64,000 bases of DNA from Streptomyces phaeolivaceus (GCF_009184865.1 NZ_CP045096.1:248001-312000), one strand, 5' to 3'; shown: positions 7,194 to 15,460, counted from the first letter of the stretch. Notes: generated from the sequence alone by a model not told the origin. Numbers and translations: made by a program.

Positions 7194-8354
7194 ATGCGAG
7201 CGGTCCGGCTGACCCACTGGGGCGCCCCAGCGGTGCTCACCGATGTGGAGCGCCCCTCACCGAGCGGCGAGGAGGTGCTGATACGGGTCGAGGCGGCCGG
7301 GCTGTGCGGCTCCGACCTGCACGTCCTCGGCGCACGGCCCGGCACCCTGCCGTACGCGCCGCCGTTCACGCTCGGGCACGAGGTGGCCGGCCGGGTGGTG
7401 GAGCGGGGCCCGGACGCCGTCGGGCCCCGGATCGGGGAGCGGGTGGTCGTGTACGGCCCCTGGGGCTGCGGGCGGTGCGGGCGCTGCGCCGTCGGCGCGG
7501 AGAACTACTGCGACCGGCGCGCCGCCCTGGACGCGGCCCGCGCCGGGACCGGTGCCGGACTCGGGCGCGACGGCGGTCTCGCCGACTTCCTGCTCGTCCC
7601 GTCCGGGCGCCTCCTGCTGCCGGTCGGCGACCTCGACCCCGCCCAGGCCGCCCCGCTGTCCGACGCGGGGCTGACCTCGTACCACGCGGTGGCGGGACTT
7701 CGGCCGACACCCGGCGGCGACCGGAGCGGCGGCCGGAACGGCGGCCGGAACGGCGGCGAGAACGGGGGCGGTACCGGCGGTACCGGCGGTACCGGCGGTC
7801 CCGGCAGCACCGGTGGCGACGTCGACGGCGCGAACGTGGTCGTGATCGGCGTCGGTGGGCTGGGGCATCTGGCGGTGCAGATCCTCCGGGCCATCACCTC
7901 CGCCCGGGTGCTCGCGGTGGACGTACGGGAGGAGGCGATCGCCCTCGCCGACGAGTGCGGCGCGCACTTCGGGACGGTCGTCCGGGCGGACACGGCGGAC
8001 GCGCTGCGCAAGCGGACCGGTGACGCGGGCGTCGACGCCGTTCTGGACTTCGTCGGCACGTCCGCCACGCTCGGGTTGGGGCTGAGCGTGCTGCGGGCGG
8101 GCGGCGCCCTCTCGCTCGTCGGCAGCGGCGGCGGGGAACTGACGGTCCGCAAGCCCGGGGCGCTCCCTCCGGGCTTGCGGATCTCCCTGCCGTTCTGGGG
8201 CACCCGGCCCGATCTGGAGCAGGTCGTGGCGCTGGCCCGCTCCGGTGCCGTGCGGGTCGCGACCGAGCGGTTCCCGCTGTCGCGCGCCCCGGAGGCGATC
8301 GACGCGCTGCGTTCCGGCCGGGTGCGAGGGCGTGCCGTACTGATCCCCGGCTGA
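7194..8354 (+). CDS. Zinc-dependent alcohol dehydrogenase (MDR family) with Gly/Asn-rich insertion
   Basis: A 386-residue medium-chain dehydrogenase. The catalytic zinc ligands fit CGSDLH and the GHE of LGHEVAG. The structural-zinc loop is CGRCGRC plus the Cys of NYCDRR, and the Rossmann motif is VIGVGGLGHLA. ATG 7194 has GGGAGG at 7183-7188; an earlier in-frame start at 7134 adds only a basic low-complexity tail. Between the catalytic and nucleotide domains, about residues 177-207, is a Gly/Asn/Thr-rich insertion built from repeated GGCCGGAACG and GGTACC units. Family members lack it, so it is probably a flexible loop made by slippage. Divergence from the SDR operon with a shared operator suggests the two serve one pathway. 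Confidence 0.88.
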   Translation: MRAVRLTHWGAPAVLTDVERPSPSGEEVLIRVEAAGLCGSDLHVLGARPGTLPYAPPFTLGHEVAGRVVERGPDAVGPRIGERVVVYGPWGCGRCGRCAVGAENYCDRRAALDAARAGTGAGLGRDGGLADFLLVPSGRLLLPVGDLDPAQAAPLSDAGLTSYHAVAGLRPTPGGDRSGGRNGGRNGGENGGGTGGTGGTGGPGSTGGDVDGANVVVIGVGGLGHLAVQILRAITSARVLAVDVREEAIALADECGAHFGTVVRADTADALRKRTGDAGVDAVLDFVGTSATLGLGLSVLRAGGALSLVGSGGGELTVRKPGALPPGLRISLPFWGTRPDLEQVVALARSGAVRVATERFPLSRAPEAIDALRSGRVRGRAVLIPG

Positions 8355-8399
8355 TCCCCGGCTGGTCCCCCCGATCGACCCGGGTGGAGCCCTGACCAG

Positions 8400-8413
8400 A
8401 ACTGAACTCAGGT
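8400..8413. promoter_or_regulatory. Third, weaker palindrome AACTGAACTCAGGT
   Basis: Similar to the sites at 4843 and 7112, but it lies between the 3' ends of the alcohol dehydrogenase and XRE-cupin genes, where no promoter is expected. It may be fortuitous or a relic. Confidence 0.25.
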
Positions 8414-8462
8414 TACTGATCCCGTCACCGTCTTGGCGTCCGCGGGGGCGCAGCCCCGTGGA

Positions 8463-9047
8463 TCAGCCCGCGGAGGCCGGGCCGGGTGGCAGCTGGACCG
8501 TCATGATCAGGGTGCAGGTCTCCGTGCCGGCGCCGCGATAGGTGTGGGCGGTGTCGCCGTCGAACGTGGCGGTCTGCCCGGCCTCCAGGGCGTGCGCGGT
8601 GCCGTCGACGATCAGGGTCATCCGGCCGGCGGTGACACTGATCGTCTCCACGACCCCAGCCTGGTGGGGGTGGCTCGGGTACTCCTCGTCCGGTTCCAGG
8701 CGCCAGCGCCAGACCTCGACCGGCGCCGGGCCGGAGGTCGTCAGCATCAGCCGGGCCTCGCCGCCCCGGTCGCCGGTCCACAGCGGGGCCACGGCGTCGG
8801 CGGCCACGACACGGACATGGCCCTCGGGCGGTCCCTGCATCAGGGCGGACACCGAGATGCCGAGGGTGTCGGCCAGCCGGACCAGGGTGGCCAGATTGGG
8901 GTTGCCCTGGGCCTTCTCCAGCGCCACCAGGGCGCCTTTGCTCACCTGGGAGCGCCGGCTGAGCTCCTCCAGGGACAGGCCCGCGCGGGTGCGGGCCACC
9001 CGCACATTGTGCGCGACCGTCCGCAGGGCCGCCGCCGTCTCGACCAT
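8463..9047 (-). CDS. XRE-family transcriptional regulator with cupin domain
   Basis: A 194-residue regulator. The N-terminal helix-turn-helix covers about residues 10-65 (LSLEELSRRSQVSKGALVALE, then NPNLATLVRLADTLGISVS). A C-terminal cupin of about residues 105-185 has PSHPHQAGVVETISVTAGRM and FDGDTAHTYRGAG. The cupin probably senses a small ligand. ATG 9047 is chosen for the GGACGGAG before it; ATG 9092 is possible. It is divergent from a PaiB-like gene, and the shared gap holds three phased repeats, so it probably controls both itself and the PaiB-like gene. Confidence 0.88.
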   Translation of the reverse strand: MVETAAALRTVAHNVRVARTRAGLSLEELSRRSQVSKGALVALEKAQGNPNLATLVRLADTLGISVSALMQGPPEGHVRVVAADAVAPLWTGDRGGEARLMLTTSGPAPVEVWRWRLEPDEEYPSHPHQAGVVETISVTAGRMTLIVDGTAHALEAGQTATFDGDTAHTYRGAGTETCTLIMTVQLPPGPASAG

Positions 9048-9105
9048 CAGATCTCCGTCCTCGTCCTGAAACTCCGCCCCAGCATGGACCATCCTGCTGC
9101 ACCGT

Positions 9106-9160
9106 GCGGTCGTTCGGTTGACACGGATCGGTCGTTCCGTTGTACGGTTCGGTCGTTCCG
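9106..9160. promoter_or_regulatory. Three phased CGGTCGTTC direct repeats in the XRE/PaiB-like promoter gap
   Basis: Units GCGGTCGTTCGG (9106-9117), TCGGTCGTTCCG (9128-9139) and TCGGTCGTTCCG (9149-9160) begin 22 and 21 bases apart, two helical turns. A TTGACA at 9118-9123 lies between the first two units, so binding would cover a rightward promoter. This is the obvious candidate operator of the XRE-cupin regulator. Confidence 0.55.
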
Positions 9161-9185
9161 ATGATATGAGCGTGGGGAGACCAGC

Positions 9186-9869
9186 ATGTTCGTCCAGCCC
9201 TGGGACGCGAGCCTCGACGCGGCGGAATGGCGGACGTGGATCGCCGACGGCCACGACTTCGGGCAGCTCACCGTCAACGGCCCGCCCGGCCGTCCACCCG
9301 TCGCCGTGCCCACCCATTTCACCGTCGACCCCACCGTCGACCCCACCGAAGTCTCCACCGACGGCGGGAACCACCTGCTGATCCATCTCGCCCGGCCCAA
9401 CCCGGTCTGGAAGGCGATCGAGGACGACCCGAACGTCCTGTTCACCGTCTTCGGCGACTACGCCTTCGTCCCGGGCCCCTGGCGCGCGGGCGCCGGTACC
9501 CCGCCCGCCGACGGCGTACCCACCAGCTACTTCACGGCCGTCCAGTTCACCTGCCGGGCCCACCTCGTCGACGACCCCGAGGCCAAGGCCGAGCTGCTGC
9601 GCCGTCAGCTCGCCCACTTCCAGCCCGGCGGCGATCACGCCCCGGTCGCCGTGGACCGGCCGCCCTACGGCCGGATGCTGTCCGGTATCCGCGGGCTGCG
9701 TCTCGAAGTCACCGACGTACAGGCCAAGTTCAAGTACGACGACCACAAGCCGGTCGAGCACCGCGGTGCCGTCGCCGACCGGCTGACCGCGCGCGGCCAG
9801 GGGCTCGACGTGCCCACGGCGCGGCAGCAGCGCCGCCGCATGGACCGCGTCGGCCCCTGGGAACCGTGA
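9186..9869 (+). CDS. PaiB-like FMN-binding protein
   Basis: A 227-residue split-barrel flavoprotein of the PaiB family, named in Bacillus as a negative transcriptional regulator. Characteristic pieces are MFVQPWDA at the start, the VPTHF strand, HLARPNPVW, GDYAFVPGPW, VPTSYFTAVQFTCRA and the C-terminal FKYDDHKP. The start ATG 9186 has GGGGAG before it. In this family flavin binding is better supported than DNA binding, so a redox or small-molecule role is as likely as regulation. Its divergent arrangement with the XRE-cupin gene is common for this family and suggests it is that regulator's main target. Confidence 0.85.
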   Translation: MFVQPWDASLDAAEWRTWIADGHDFGQLTVNGPPGRPPVAVPTHFTVDPTVDPTEVSTDGGNHLLIHLARPNPVWKAIEDDPNVLFTVFGDYAFVPGPWRAGAGTPPADGVPTSYFTAVQFTCRAHLVDDPEAKAELLRRQLAHFQPGGDHAPVAVDRPPYGRMLSGIRGLRLEVTDVQAKFKYDDHKPVEHRGAVADRLTARGQGLDVPTARQQRRRMDRVGPWEP

Positions 9870-9910
9870 CGCCCCCGAGCCGGGCGCACGACCGAGGAGG
9901 GGGACCGGGG

Positions 9911-10681
9911 ATGCGGACGGGCACGGGCACGGGGACGGGCACGGGGACGGGCACGGGGATGGAGGCGGCGGGGACCGGGGGTGTACGGGTGGGCCGTCTG
10001 GGGCTGTTGCTGGAGCAGTTCGACCAGGCCAGGGAGATGGCCGGGGTGCGGCTGACGGGGCTGGGCGACGAGGAGTATCTGTGGGAGCCGGTGCCCGGTT
10101 GCTGGTCGATCCGGCGCCGGGAGGAGGCGACCACGCCCCGGGCGTTCGGGCCGGGTGAGTGGGTGCTCGACCTGGGTGCCCCGGACATCCCGGCGAGCGA
10201 GTACGCCGAGGTCGCCCGGCAGGCCGCCGACGGTATGACCGTGGCGAAGATCGCCGAGGACTGGAGTGTGAGCGTCGCAAGGGTCGAGGAGGTTCTCACC
10301 CACACCGGGGCACCGGAGCCCGACCGGACGCCGGTCACGACCATCGCGTGGCGACTGGCACATCTGCACGTCCAGTTCGCGGGCGGCTGGGAGTGGACCT
10401 TCGGCGCGCGGCGGCAGGATCCCAAACTGGCCGTCGACTTCAACCCGTCCGCCGCCTCGGCCCTCGCCTCGTTCTGGCCCGTGGTCGACCGCTGGCGGGA
10501 CAGCGTGGCCGGCGTCACCGAGGAGCAACTCGACACGGTCGGCTTCTCGCAGTATCCGTACGGCTCCGCCCCGGACGATCCGTTCTTCGGCGTCCTGTCG
10601 GGGTCCAACCTCGAATTCATCCACCACATGGCCGAGATCGCGTTGCTCCGCGACCTGTACCGGACCGGCTTCGGCAGCTGA
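9911..10681 (+). CDS. DinB-fold (four-helix) protein
   Basis: A protein of up to 256 residues with DinB/mycothiol-transferase-like features: LLLEQFDQAREMAGVRLTGL, a WEPVPGCWSIR segment, IAWRLAHLHVQ with a metal-type histidine, and NLEFIHHMAEIALLRDLY with further histidines near the C terminus. These proteins bind a metal through three histidines and often use mycothiol. An insert at about 85-130 (YAEVARQAADGMTVAKIAED) looks helical and is not standard. The N terminus is a Thr-Gly repeat encoded by an ACGGGC array, so the true start could be ATG 9911 (strong GGAGG upstream) or ATG 9959. Confidence 0.8.
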   Translation: MRTGTGTGTGTGTGTGMEAAGTGGVRVGRLGLLLEQFDQAREMAGVRLTGLGDEEYLWEPVPGCWSIRRREEATTPRAFGPGEWVLDLGAPDIPASEYAEVARQAADGMTVAKIAEDWSVSVARVEEVLTHTGAPEPDRTPVTTIAWRLAHLHVQFAGGWEWTFGARRQDPKLAVDFNPSAASALASFWPVVDRWRDSVAGVTEEQLDTVGFSQYPYGSAPDDPFFGVLSGSNLEFIHHMAEIALLRDLYRTGFGS

Positions 10682-10756
10682 TCGCGATCGTGAACTACAT
10701 CGCATCCCCGGGGTTCGGGTTGCGGCCGGGGGTGGTGCACATGTTCGGATGAGGCG

Positions 10757-12028
10757 ATGCGCTCCCCCCACCGCACAGATCCGCATCAGCACGCCCACGA
10801 CCGCTCCGACCTGCCCGATGCCGCCTCCGACCTGCCTCACAACCCGTACGACGAACTCGGCTCCCTCGACGACGGCCCGCTCGAAGCGACCTCGCTGGAG
10901 GAGTTCTTCGACAAGGACACCGCCCGGCCGGGGAACGAGGCGGAGCAGGAGCCGGAGTGGACCCCGCCCGTGCATCGCCGGGGCGGCCGGCGGCGGCGTG
11001 GCCGTTTCGCCGGGCTGCCGCTCGCGGTGAAGGCGGTGGTGGGCCTGGTGGTCCTCGCCTCGTTCGCGGCCCTCGGCGACCGCTGGGCCGTGCTGTACGC
11101 GGAGCACCGGGCCGCGGACGCCCTGGAGGACCGGCTGAACCTGGCGGCGGCGCCCGAGGTGGAGATCGGCGGCTTCCCCTTCCTCACCCAACTCGCGGGC
11201 AAGCGGCTGGAGTCGGTACGGCTGACCGTGCCGGACGTGGCGGCCGACCGGGTGTCGCTGGCGAAGGTGTCGGCGACGGCCCACGACATCCGGCTGGACG
11301 CCGACGGTCTCACCTCGGTGCGCGGCGCCCATGTGCCCCGGCTGGACGGCGACGTCCTGCTGTCCTTCGCCGATCTCAACCGCGAACTCGGCGCGTCCCA
11401 GGTGACTTTCACCGGTGACGGCCGGGACCGGGTGCGGGCGCGCGGCACCCTGCCGGTGGCCGGGCGTGATCTGCGGCTGCGCGCCGAGGCGACGATCCAG
11501 CGGCAGGGCGAGCGCGGCATCGCGACGGAGATCGGCGGGATGCGGCTGGACATCGGGGACCTGGCCACCTACCGCCCCGGTACCCGGCCCTCGGACGGTC
11601 TGCGTCTGACGCCGAAGGCCTCCGCCGACCTGGCCCGGGAGACCCGCAAGGCGAAGGCGCTGCTGTCGGTGCCGGCGATCGTGAAGCGGCTGGGGATGTC
11701 CGACGCGACCGCGCGCGAGGCCCTGGGCGACGACGGCGAACTCGCCGAACTGACCGGTTCCTCGCGCTTCGCCCGCCGGGCCGAGGGCCTCAACCTCATC
11801 GACCTGGCCCTGGACAACCCCGAGGTGCCGCGCGGTCTGGGCCTCGACCCCGATCTGCTCGACGCCCTGTCCCGGCTCACCCGGCCCGCCCTCGCCGAAC
11901 GGCTGTCGCTCTCCTTCGAACTGCCGGAGCCGGAGCGGGGGGACGTACGGCTGCGGGACGTCCGGGTGGAGGAGGACGGCATCCGGGTGCGGCTCACCGG
12001 GTCGGAACTGGCCTTCGGCGGCTCGTAG
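10757..12028 (+). CDS. DUF2993 (LmeA-like) membrane-anchored lipid-binding protein
   Basis: A 423-residue protein. An acidic, probably disordered cytoplasmic N terminus (residues 1-75) leads to a basic RRGGRRRRGR stretch and one membrane segment at about 88-108 (LAVKAVVGLVVLASFAAL). An extracytoplasmic domain follows with the DUF2993 signature EIGGFPFLTQLAGKRLESV and repeated beta-rich units. Mycobacterial LmeA, the best-known relative, binds phospholipids in lipomannan biosynthesis; in Streptomyces the role is not established. It begins 75 bases after the DinB gene and has its own modest GAGG site. Confidence 0.85.
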   Translation: MRSPHRTDPHQHAHDRSDLPDAASDLPHNPYDELGSLDDGPLEATSLEEFFDKDTARPGNEAEQEPEWTPPVHRRGGRRRRGRFAGLPLAVKAVVGLVVLASFAALGDRWAVLYAEHRAADALEDRLNLAAAPEVEIGGFPFLTQLAGKRLESVRLTVPDVAADRVSLAKVSATAHDIRLDADGLTSVRGAHVPRLDGDVLLSFADLNRELGASQVTFTGDGRDRVRARGTLPVAGRDLRLRAEATIQRQGERGIATEIGGMRLDIGDLATYRPGTRPSDGLRLTPKASADLARETRKAKALLSVPAIVKRLGMSDATAREALGDDGELAELTGSSRFARRAEGLNLIDLALDNPEVPRGLGLDPDLLDALSRLTRPALAERLSLSFELPEPERGDVRLRDVRVEEDGIRVRLTGSELAFGGS

Positions 12029-12111
12029 TTCCGCTGCCTCCACCTTCTTGTCCCGCGTGCTCGTTCTGCGGCTCGCTCTGCGTTCTTGATGAAATTTGGT
12101 GTGCAGATGTG

Positions 12112-12141
12112 TTGACCTCTGTTCGAGATCTCTTCTAGTTT
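12112..12141 (+). promoter_or_regulatory. Housekeeping-type promoter for the GH5 gene
   Basis: TTGACC (12112-12117), an 18-base spacer, and TAGTTT (12136-12141), in an unusually A/T-rich patch 70 bases before the glycosidase start. The spacer contains the palindrome GAGATCTC. Confidence 0.45.
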
Positions 12142-12210
12142 GCGGGAGCCACAGAGCCGCCGGCCCGCACCTCGGGGTTTCGCGGACGCAACCGCCCAGA
12201 AAGGGATCCG

Positions 12211-13242
12211 GTGCCACTCAAGAACCATCGCGGAACGGCCTGCCTCGCGGCGACGCTGGCCGGTGTCACGGCGTTCGGTGGGCTTCTCGCCACCCCGGCA
12301 GCCGCCGCGTCCCGTCACTCCTCGCCGCCGCCCGTCAGCGACTTCCGGGGCGTCAACTGGGCGGACCCGCGCGACAACTACGCCGACGACGCGGTCGTGC
12401 CCTCGGGGCTGTCCACCTCGGACGGTTACGCCACGACCTACGCCAAGTCCCGGGCGATCATCGGCGGGTTCGCCAAGCTGGGCGCCAACACGGTCCGTCT
12501 CCCGGTCAACCCCACGTCCGTGAACGGCCCCTTCTGGAAGTCGTACCGGGCCGCGATCGACGCCGCCTCCGACAAGGGGTTCAAGGTCATCCTGGGCTAC
12601 TGGGAGGCCGACAACGCCAAGGACGGCAAGATCGACGACCAGGCCGCCTGGGACCGGATGTGGGCGCGGATCACCTCCGCCTACGGACGCGACTCCCACG
12701 TGTACTTCGAGCCGATGAACGAGCCGTTCGGCTACACCTCCGAGGAGTGGCGCGACGTGGCCGCGCGCTGGCTGGCCACCCATCGCTCCGTCCCGCGCGA
12801 CCGGGTCCTCATCGGCGGCTACAAGTACAGCGAGGACGTCAAGCCGATCTGCGCCGACAGCAGGCTGAACGGCACCCGGATCGCCCTGCACAACTACGGC
12901 TTCTGGCACACCGACTGGACCAGCGTCGACCAGTGGAAGGCGGACTTCAAGGAGCGCATCGGCACCTGCGCCTCGCGCACGATCCTGGACGAGTTCGGCG
13001 CCTCGATGACCACCGGCCTGGACTACAACGGCCCGGTCAACGGCTCCAACGAGGTCGCCTACATCCAGGCCGCGACCGACATCATCCGCGAGCTGCGCCT
13101 CGGCTCGGTCTACTGGCCCGGTCTGCGCAACGGTGACACCTACTCCCTCACCACCCTCCAGGGCACCGGCACCCGCCTGAGCCTGAAGGTCAACAACCAG
13201 AGCGGCCTCGACCGGCTGCACTGGGCCTGGAAGAAGAAGTAG
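12211..13242 (+). CDS. Secreted glycoside hydrolase family 5 (cellulase-like)
   Basis: A 343-residue secreted glycosidase with a signal peptide, positive n-region MPLKNHRG, hydrophobic core, and cleavage probably after the Ala run near residue 33. The catalytic domain follows directly with RGVNWADPRDNY. The acid/base is Glu171 in VYFEPMNEPFGY and the nucleophile is Glu261 in TILDEFGAS, both in the expected GH5 context. HNYGFWHTDW supplies the conserved His-Tyr strand. No carbohydrate-binding module is present; the protein ends in a basic WAWKKK. The GTG start at 12211 has AAAGGGAT upstream. It is a single-gene unit with its own promoter and a strong terminator. Confidence 0.9.
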   Translation: MPLKNHRGTACLAATLAGVTAFGGLLATPAAAASRHSSPPPVSDFRGVNWADPRDNYADDAVVPSGLSTSDGYATTYAKSRAIIGGFAKLGANTVRLPVNPTSVNGPFWKSYRAAIDAASDKGFKVILGYWEADNAKDGKIDDQAAWDRMWARITSAYGRDSHVYFEPMNEPFGYTSEEWRDVAARWLATHRSVPRDRVLIGGYKYSEDVKPICADSRLNGTRIALHNYGFWHTDWTSVDQWKADFKERIGTCASRTILDEFGASMTTGLDYNGPVNGSNEVAYIQAATDIIRELRLGSVYWPGLRNGDTYSLTTLQGTGTRLSLKVNNQSGLDRLHWAWKKK

Positions 13243-13252
13243 GGCGACCAGC

Positions 13253-13291
13253 CTCCCGGGTCCGGCGCCTTGAGGCCGCCGGGCCCGGGAG
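13253..13291 (+). terminator. Strong hairpin after the GH5 gene
   Basis: Inverted repeat CTCCCGGGTCCGGCG / CGCCGGGCCCGGGAG with a 9-base loop, one mismatch in 15 pairs, starting 11 bases after the stop codon. There is no clear U-tract, as usual in Streptomyces. Confidence 0.7.
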
Positions 13292-13442
13292 CCGTTTCAC
13301 CCGGGCTCCGCCGTGAGGGAGGCGCAGGTCCACAGACGCCCTGACGGGGTCCCGTTCCGCTCGGTCAAACGCCTTCCGGCGCACCGTAGTTGACGGCGTG
13401 GCCGCGCCGCACCGTCCGCTACGCCCGGCTCCGTTCGAACGC

Positions 13443-14289
13443 ATGTCGACCGACCGAACAAGCGACGTGGCGTACGAGGAGCCCGTGCTGCCGGAGCGGC
13501 TCGGCCCGCTGCGGCCGGTCGTGGAGGCGCTGCTGCGCGAGTCCCCCGACACGCGCCCCTCGCTGGCGGGCGCCCGTCCGGCGTTGCGGCTCGTCGCGGC
13601 GGGCGAGCCGTACCCGGGGCCGCTGCCCTCGGCGACCGTGCGCGTGCCCCGTCCGTCGGCCCCACCGACCGACGTCGACACCGTGACCAGCGGTCGCCAG
13701 CGGCCCGTACGGGTCGGGGAGACCGTGCCGACGGCGGGGCACACCCGGTCGCCCGCGTCCGCGCGCCGGCAGCCGTCGCGTCCGGGCGGGCGGAAGGCGC
13801 TGTGGTGGGGGCCGGCGGGGACGGCGGTGCTGGTCGCGGGTGCCGTGGGCGGTCTGTTCCTGGGCGGGGTGCTGCCGTTCGACAAGGAGTCGACGACCGT
13901 GAGTCATGTCGCGCAGTCGGTGACCGGCCGGCAGCCGGTGGCCGGGGTGACCGTGCGGCAGGGCGACCGGGTCACCGTGCGTTTCGTGTCGGGCGGGTGG
14001 ACGGCCGACCACCGGAACATGCCGATGGCGGGGTCGGCCGGGTACGACGCGGCCACCGACGCGTTGCCGGCGGGCGCGTGGGACTGCAAGGTGAAGGACG
14101 CGGCACCGTTCGCCTCGCTGCTCGCGGTCCGCACCGGCGACAGGAAGCTCCCCGTCCACACCGTCGGGAGGAAGCTGACCTTCGAGGCGGCCGGGGACGG
14201 CACCCTTCAGCTGGGCATGAACGACACCGCCGGAGCCTGCTCCGAGGACAACCGGGGCGCGCTGGCCGTCAAGGTGACCGTTCTGCACC
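13443..14289 (+). pseudogene. Ser/Thr kinase remnant: C-lobe tail, membrane segment and LecA-like ectodomain
   Basis: The readable protein starts inside the last helix of a bacterial Ser/Thr protein kinase (LLRESPDTRPSLAGARPAL). It continues through a Pro/Arg linker to a membrane segment at about residues 120-147 (WWGPAGTAVLVAGAVGGLF). It ends in an extracytoplasmic beta-sandwich resembling the PA-IL/LecA lectin fold (GDRVTVRFVSGGW, GTLQLGMNDTAG, SEDNRGALAVKV). The kinase N- and C-lobes are missing and no stop follows the ectodomain; the frame stays open to 14846 through sequence antisense to the LuxR-type gene. It is therefore best read as a decayed, headless receptor kinase. An intact small membrane protein with a shifted start cannot be excluded. 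Confidence 0.6.
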
Positions 14290-14339
14290 GGAGTTGGCGG
14301 TCGGTCAGTCGACGGCCGGTCCCGCCCCGGCGAGGAGGG

Positions 14340-15206
14340 TCAGCGCAGCAGTCCGGCGCGCCGGGCCGCGGTGACCGCCTCGAAGCGGGTGGTGGTGCCG
14401 AGTTTGCGCATGACCGAGCGCAGATGGCCCTTGACGGTCTCCAGGCCGATGTGGAGCCGGTCGGAGATGTCGAGGTTGGTGCAGCCCGCGGCGACCGCGG
14501 TGAGGACGTCGAGTTCGCGGGGCGACAGCCGGGCCGACTTGGCGAGGGGCGGCCCTTCGGGTTCCTCGGCGCAGCAACCCTGTTCGAGCAGGACGCAGAC
14601 CTCGTGGAAGCGGTCCCTGAGGTGTCCGTCGTCCAAGGTCGCGGTGAGGTGCAGCAGTTCGGCGTGCGCCTCGTGGACGCGTCCCAGGGCGGCGGCGTCA
14701 CGGGGCGCGGAGCTGTCGCGCCCGGCGCGGGCCTCCGACAGCAGCCGGTTGACCTGTTCGTGGGAGGCGAGGAACTGCTCCAGGTCGCGCGCCGCCCGGG
14801 TTATCGCGGTCAGCACCCGGTCGCCGAGCCGTACCGCGTCGCGTGATCCCACGAAGAGCACGGCGCGGACGGTGGTGCCCACGATCACGGGCGCCGCGGC
14901 CATCGCCCGTACGCCCTCGGCCGCGACGAAGGAGTCGTACTCGTGGCTGATCCCCTGGGCCGTGCGGTAGTCGCTCAGCGCCGCCGGCCGGCCGGTCGTC
15001 AGGACCTTGCCGATCAGTCCGGCGCCGGCCGGCACGGACAGTCCCCTGCGGTCGCGCGACCGTACTCCGCTCGTCTCGCTGATCCGCAGTTGCCGCGGGG
15101 CGACCACCCAGGCCGCCCCGGCCACGGGCATCCCGCTCTCCCTGCGCAGAGTCAGGACCGCGGCGCGGGCCGCCGCGGCCTCTTCGCTGTCTTCCGCCGG
15201 TAACAC
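14340..15206 (-). CDS. GAF-LuxR transcriptional regulator 1 (TTA at codon 2)
   Basis: A 288-residue regulator. The N-terminal half, about residues 10-150, is GAF-like: LRISETSGVR, GLIGKVLTTGRPAALSDY, VAAEGVRAMAAAPV. It is followed by a helical linker and a LuxR-type DNA-binding domain with LSPRELDVLTAVAAGCTNLD and LETVKGHLRSVMRKLG. It has no receiver-domain aspartate, so it is not a conventional response regulator. The start is GTG 15206 and codon 2 is TTA, so translation should need bldA tRNA. It is paralogous to the gene at 35095 across its full length; the two bracket the lipid synthase genes. It is divergent from the acyl-CoA dehydrogenase gene at 15650 and lies on the same gap as the 17-bp motif. 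Confidence 0.88.
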   Translation of the reverse strand: MLPAEDSEEAAAARAAVLTLRRESGMPVAGAAWVVAPRQLRISETSGVRSRDRRGLSVPAGAGLIGKVLTTGRPAALSDYRTAQGISHEYDSFVAAEGVRAMAAAPVIVGTTVRAVLFVGSRDAVRLGDRVLTAITRAARDLEQFLASHEQVNRLLSEARAGRDSSAPRDAAALGRVHEAHAELLHLTATLDDGHLRDRFHEVCVLLEQGCCAEEPEGPPLAKSARLSPRELDVLTAVAAGCTNLDISDRLHIGLETVKGHLRSVMRKLGTTTRFEAVTAARRAGLLR

Positions 15207-15260
15207 GACAGGGCCGACTCCTCACCTGACCGACAGTGGGGGACACATTGCTGTGGGCGA

Positions 15261-15278
15261 CTCCCCCGTCGTCAGGAG
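15261..15278. promoter_or_regulatory. Degenerate copy of the GACGGGGG(T)AG motif
   Basis: Read towards the LuxR-type gene, the sequence is CTCCTGACGACGGGGGAG. It shares the core GACGGGGG-AG with the identical motifs at 15461 and 37979 and lies 55 bases before the GTG start. It could be an autoregulatory site; similarity is limited to the core. Confidence 0.3.
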
Positions 15279-15328
15279 AACAGTTCTTCAAACGCCGCAA
15301 CCGCGTCAAGAGCGCACAGCCGAAACAT

Positions 15329-15345
15329 AATTGACGTTTCGTCAA
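15329..15345. promoter_or_regulatory. Perfect palindrome ATTGACG-TTT-CGTCAAT
   Basis: A 7-bp perfect inverted repeat with a 3-base centre, in an A/T-rich patch of the 443-base divergent gap (15207-15649) between LuxR-type regulator 1 and the lipid cluster. Symmetry of this type is typical of TetR- or MarR-family operators. Apart from this palindrome and the two GACGGGGG motifs, the rest of the gap shows nothing I can assign; a TTGACG within the palindrome could double as a -35 box. Confidence 0.5.
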
Positions 15346-15460
15346 TCTTTAGAGCAGGTGACACGTGCACACACCGCGCGGGCCTCGGATCACGTGCCGC
15401 ACCTGGCCGTCCGAGGCGGATTTCTGATCGGGCGTTCAGTAGTCGGTCCCCGCGCCTCCA

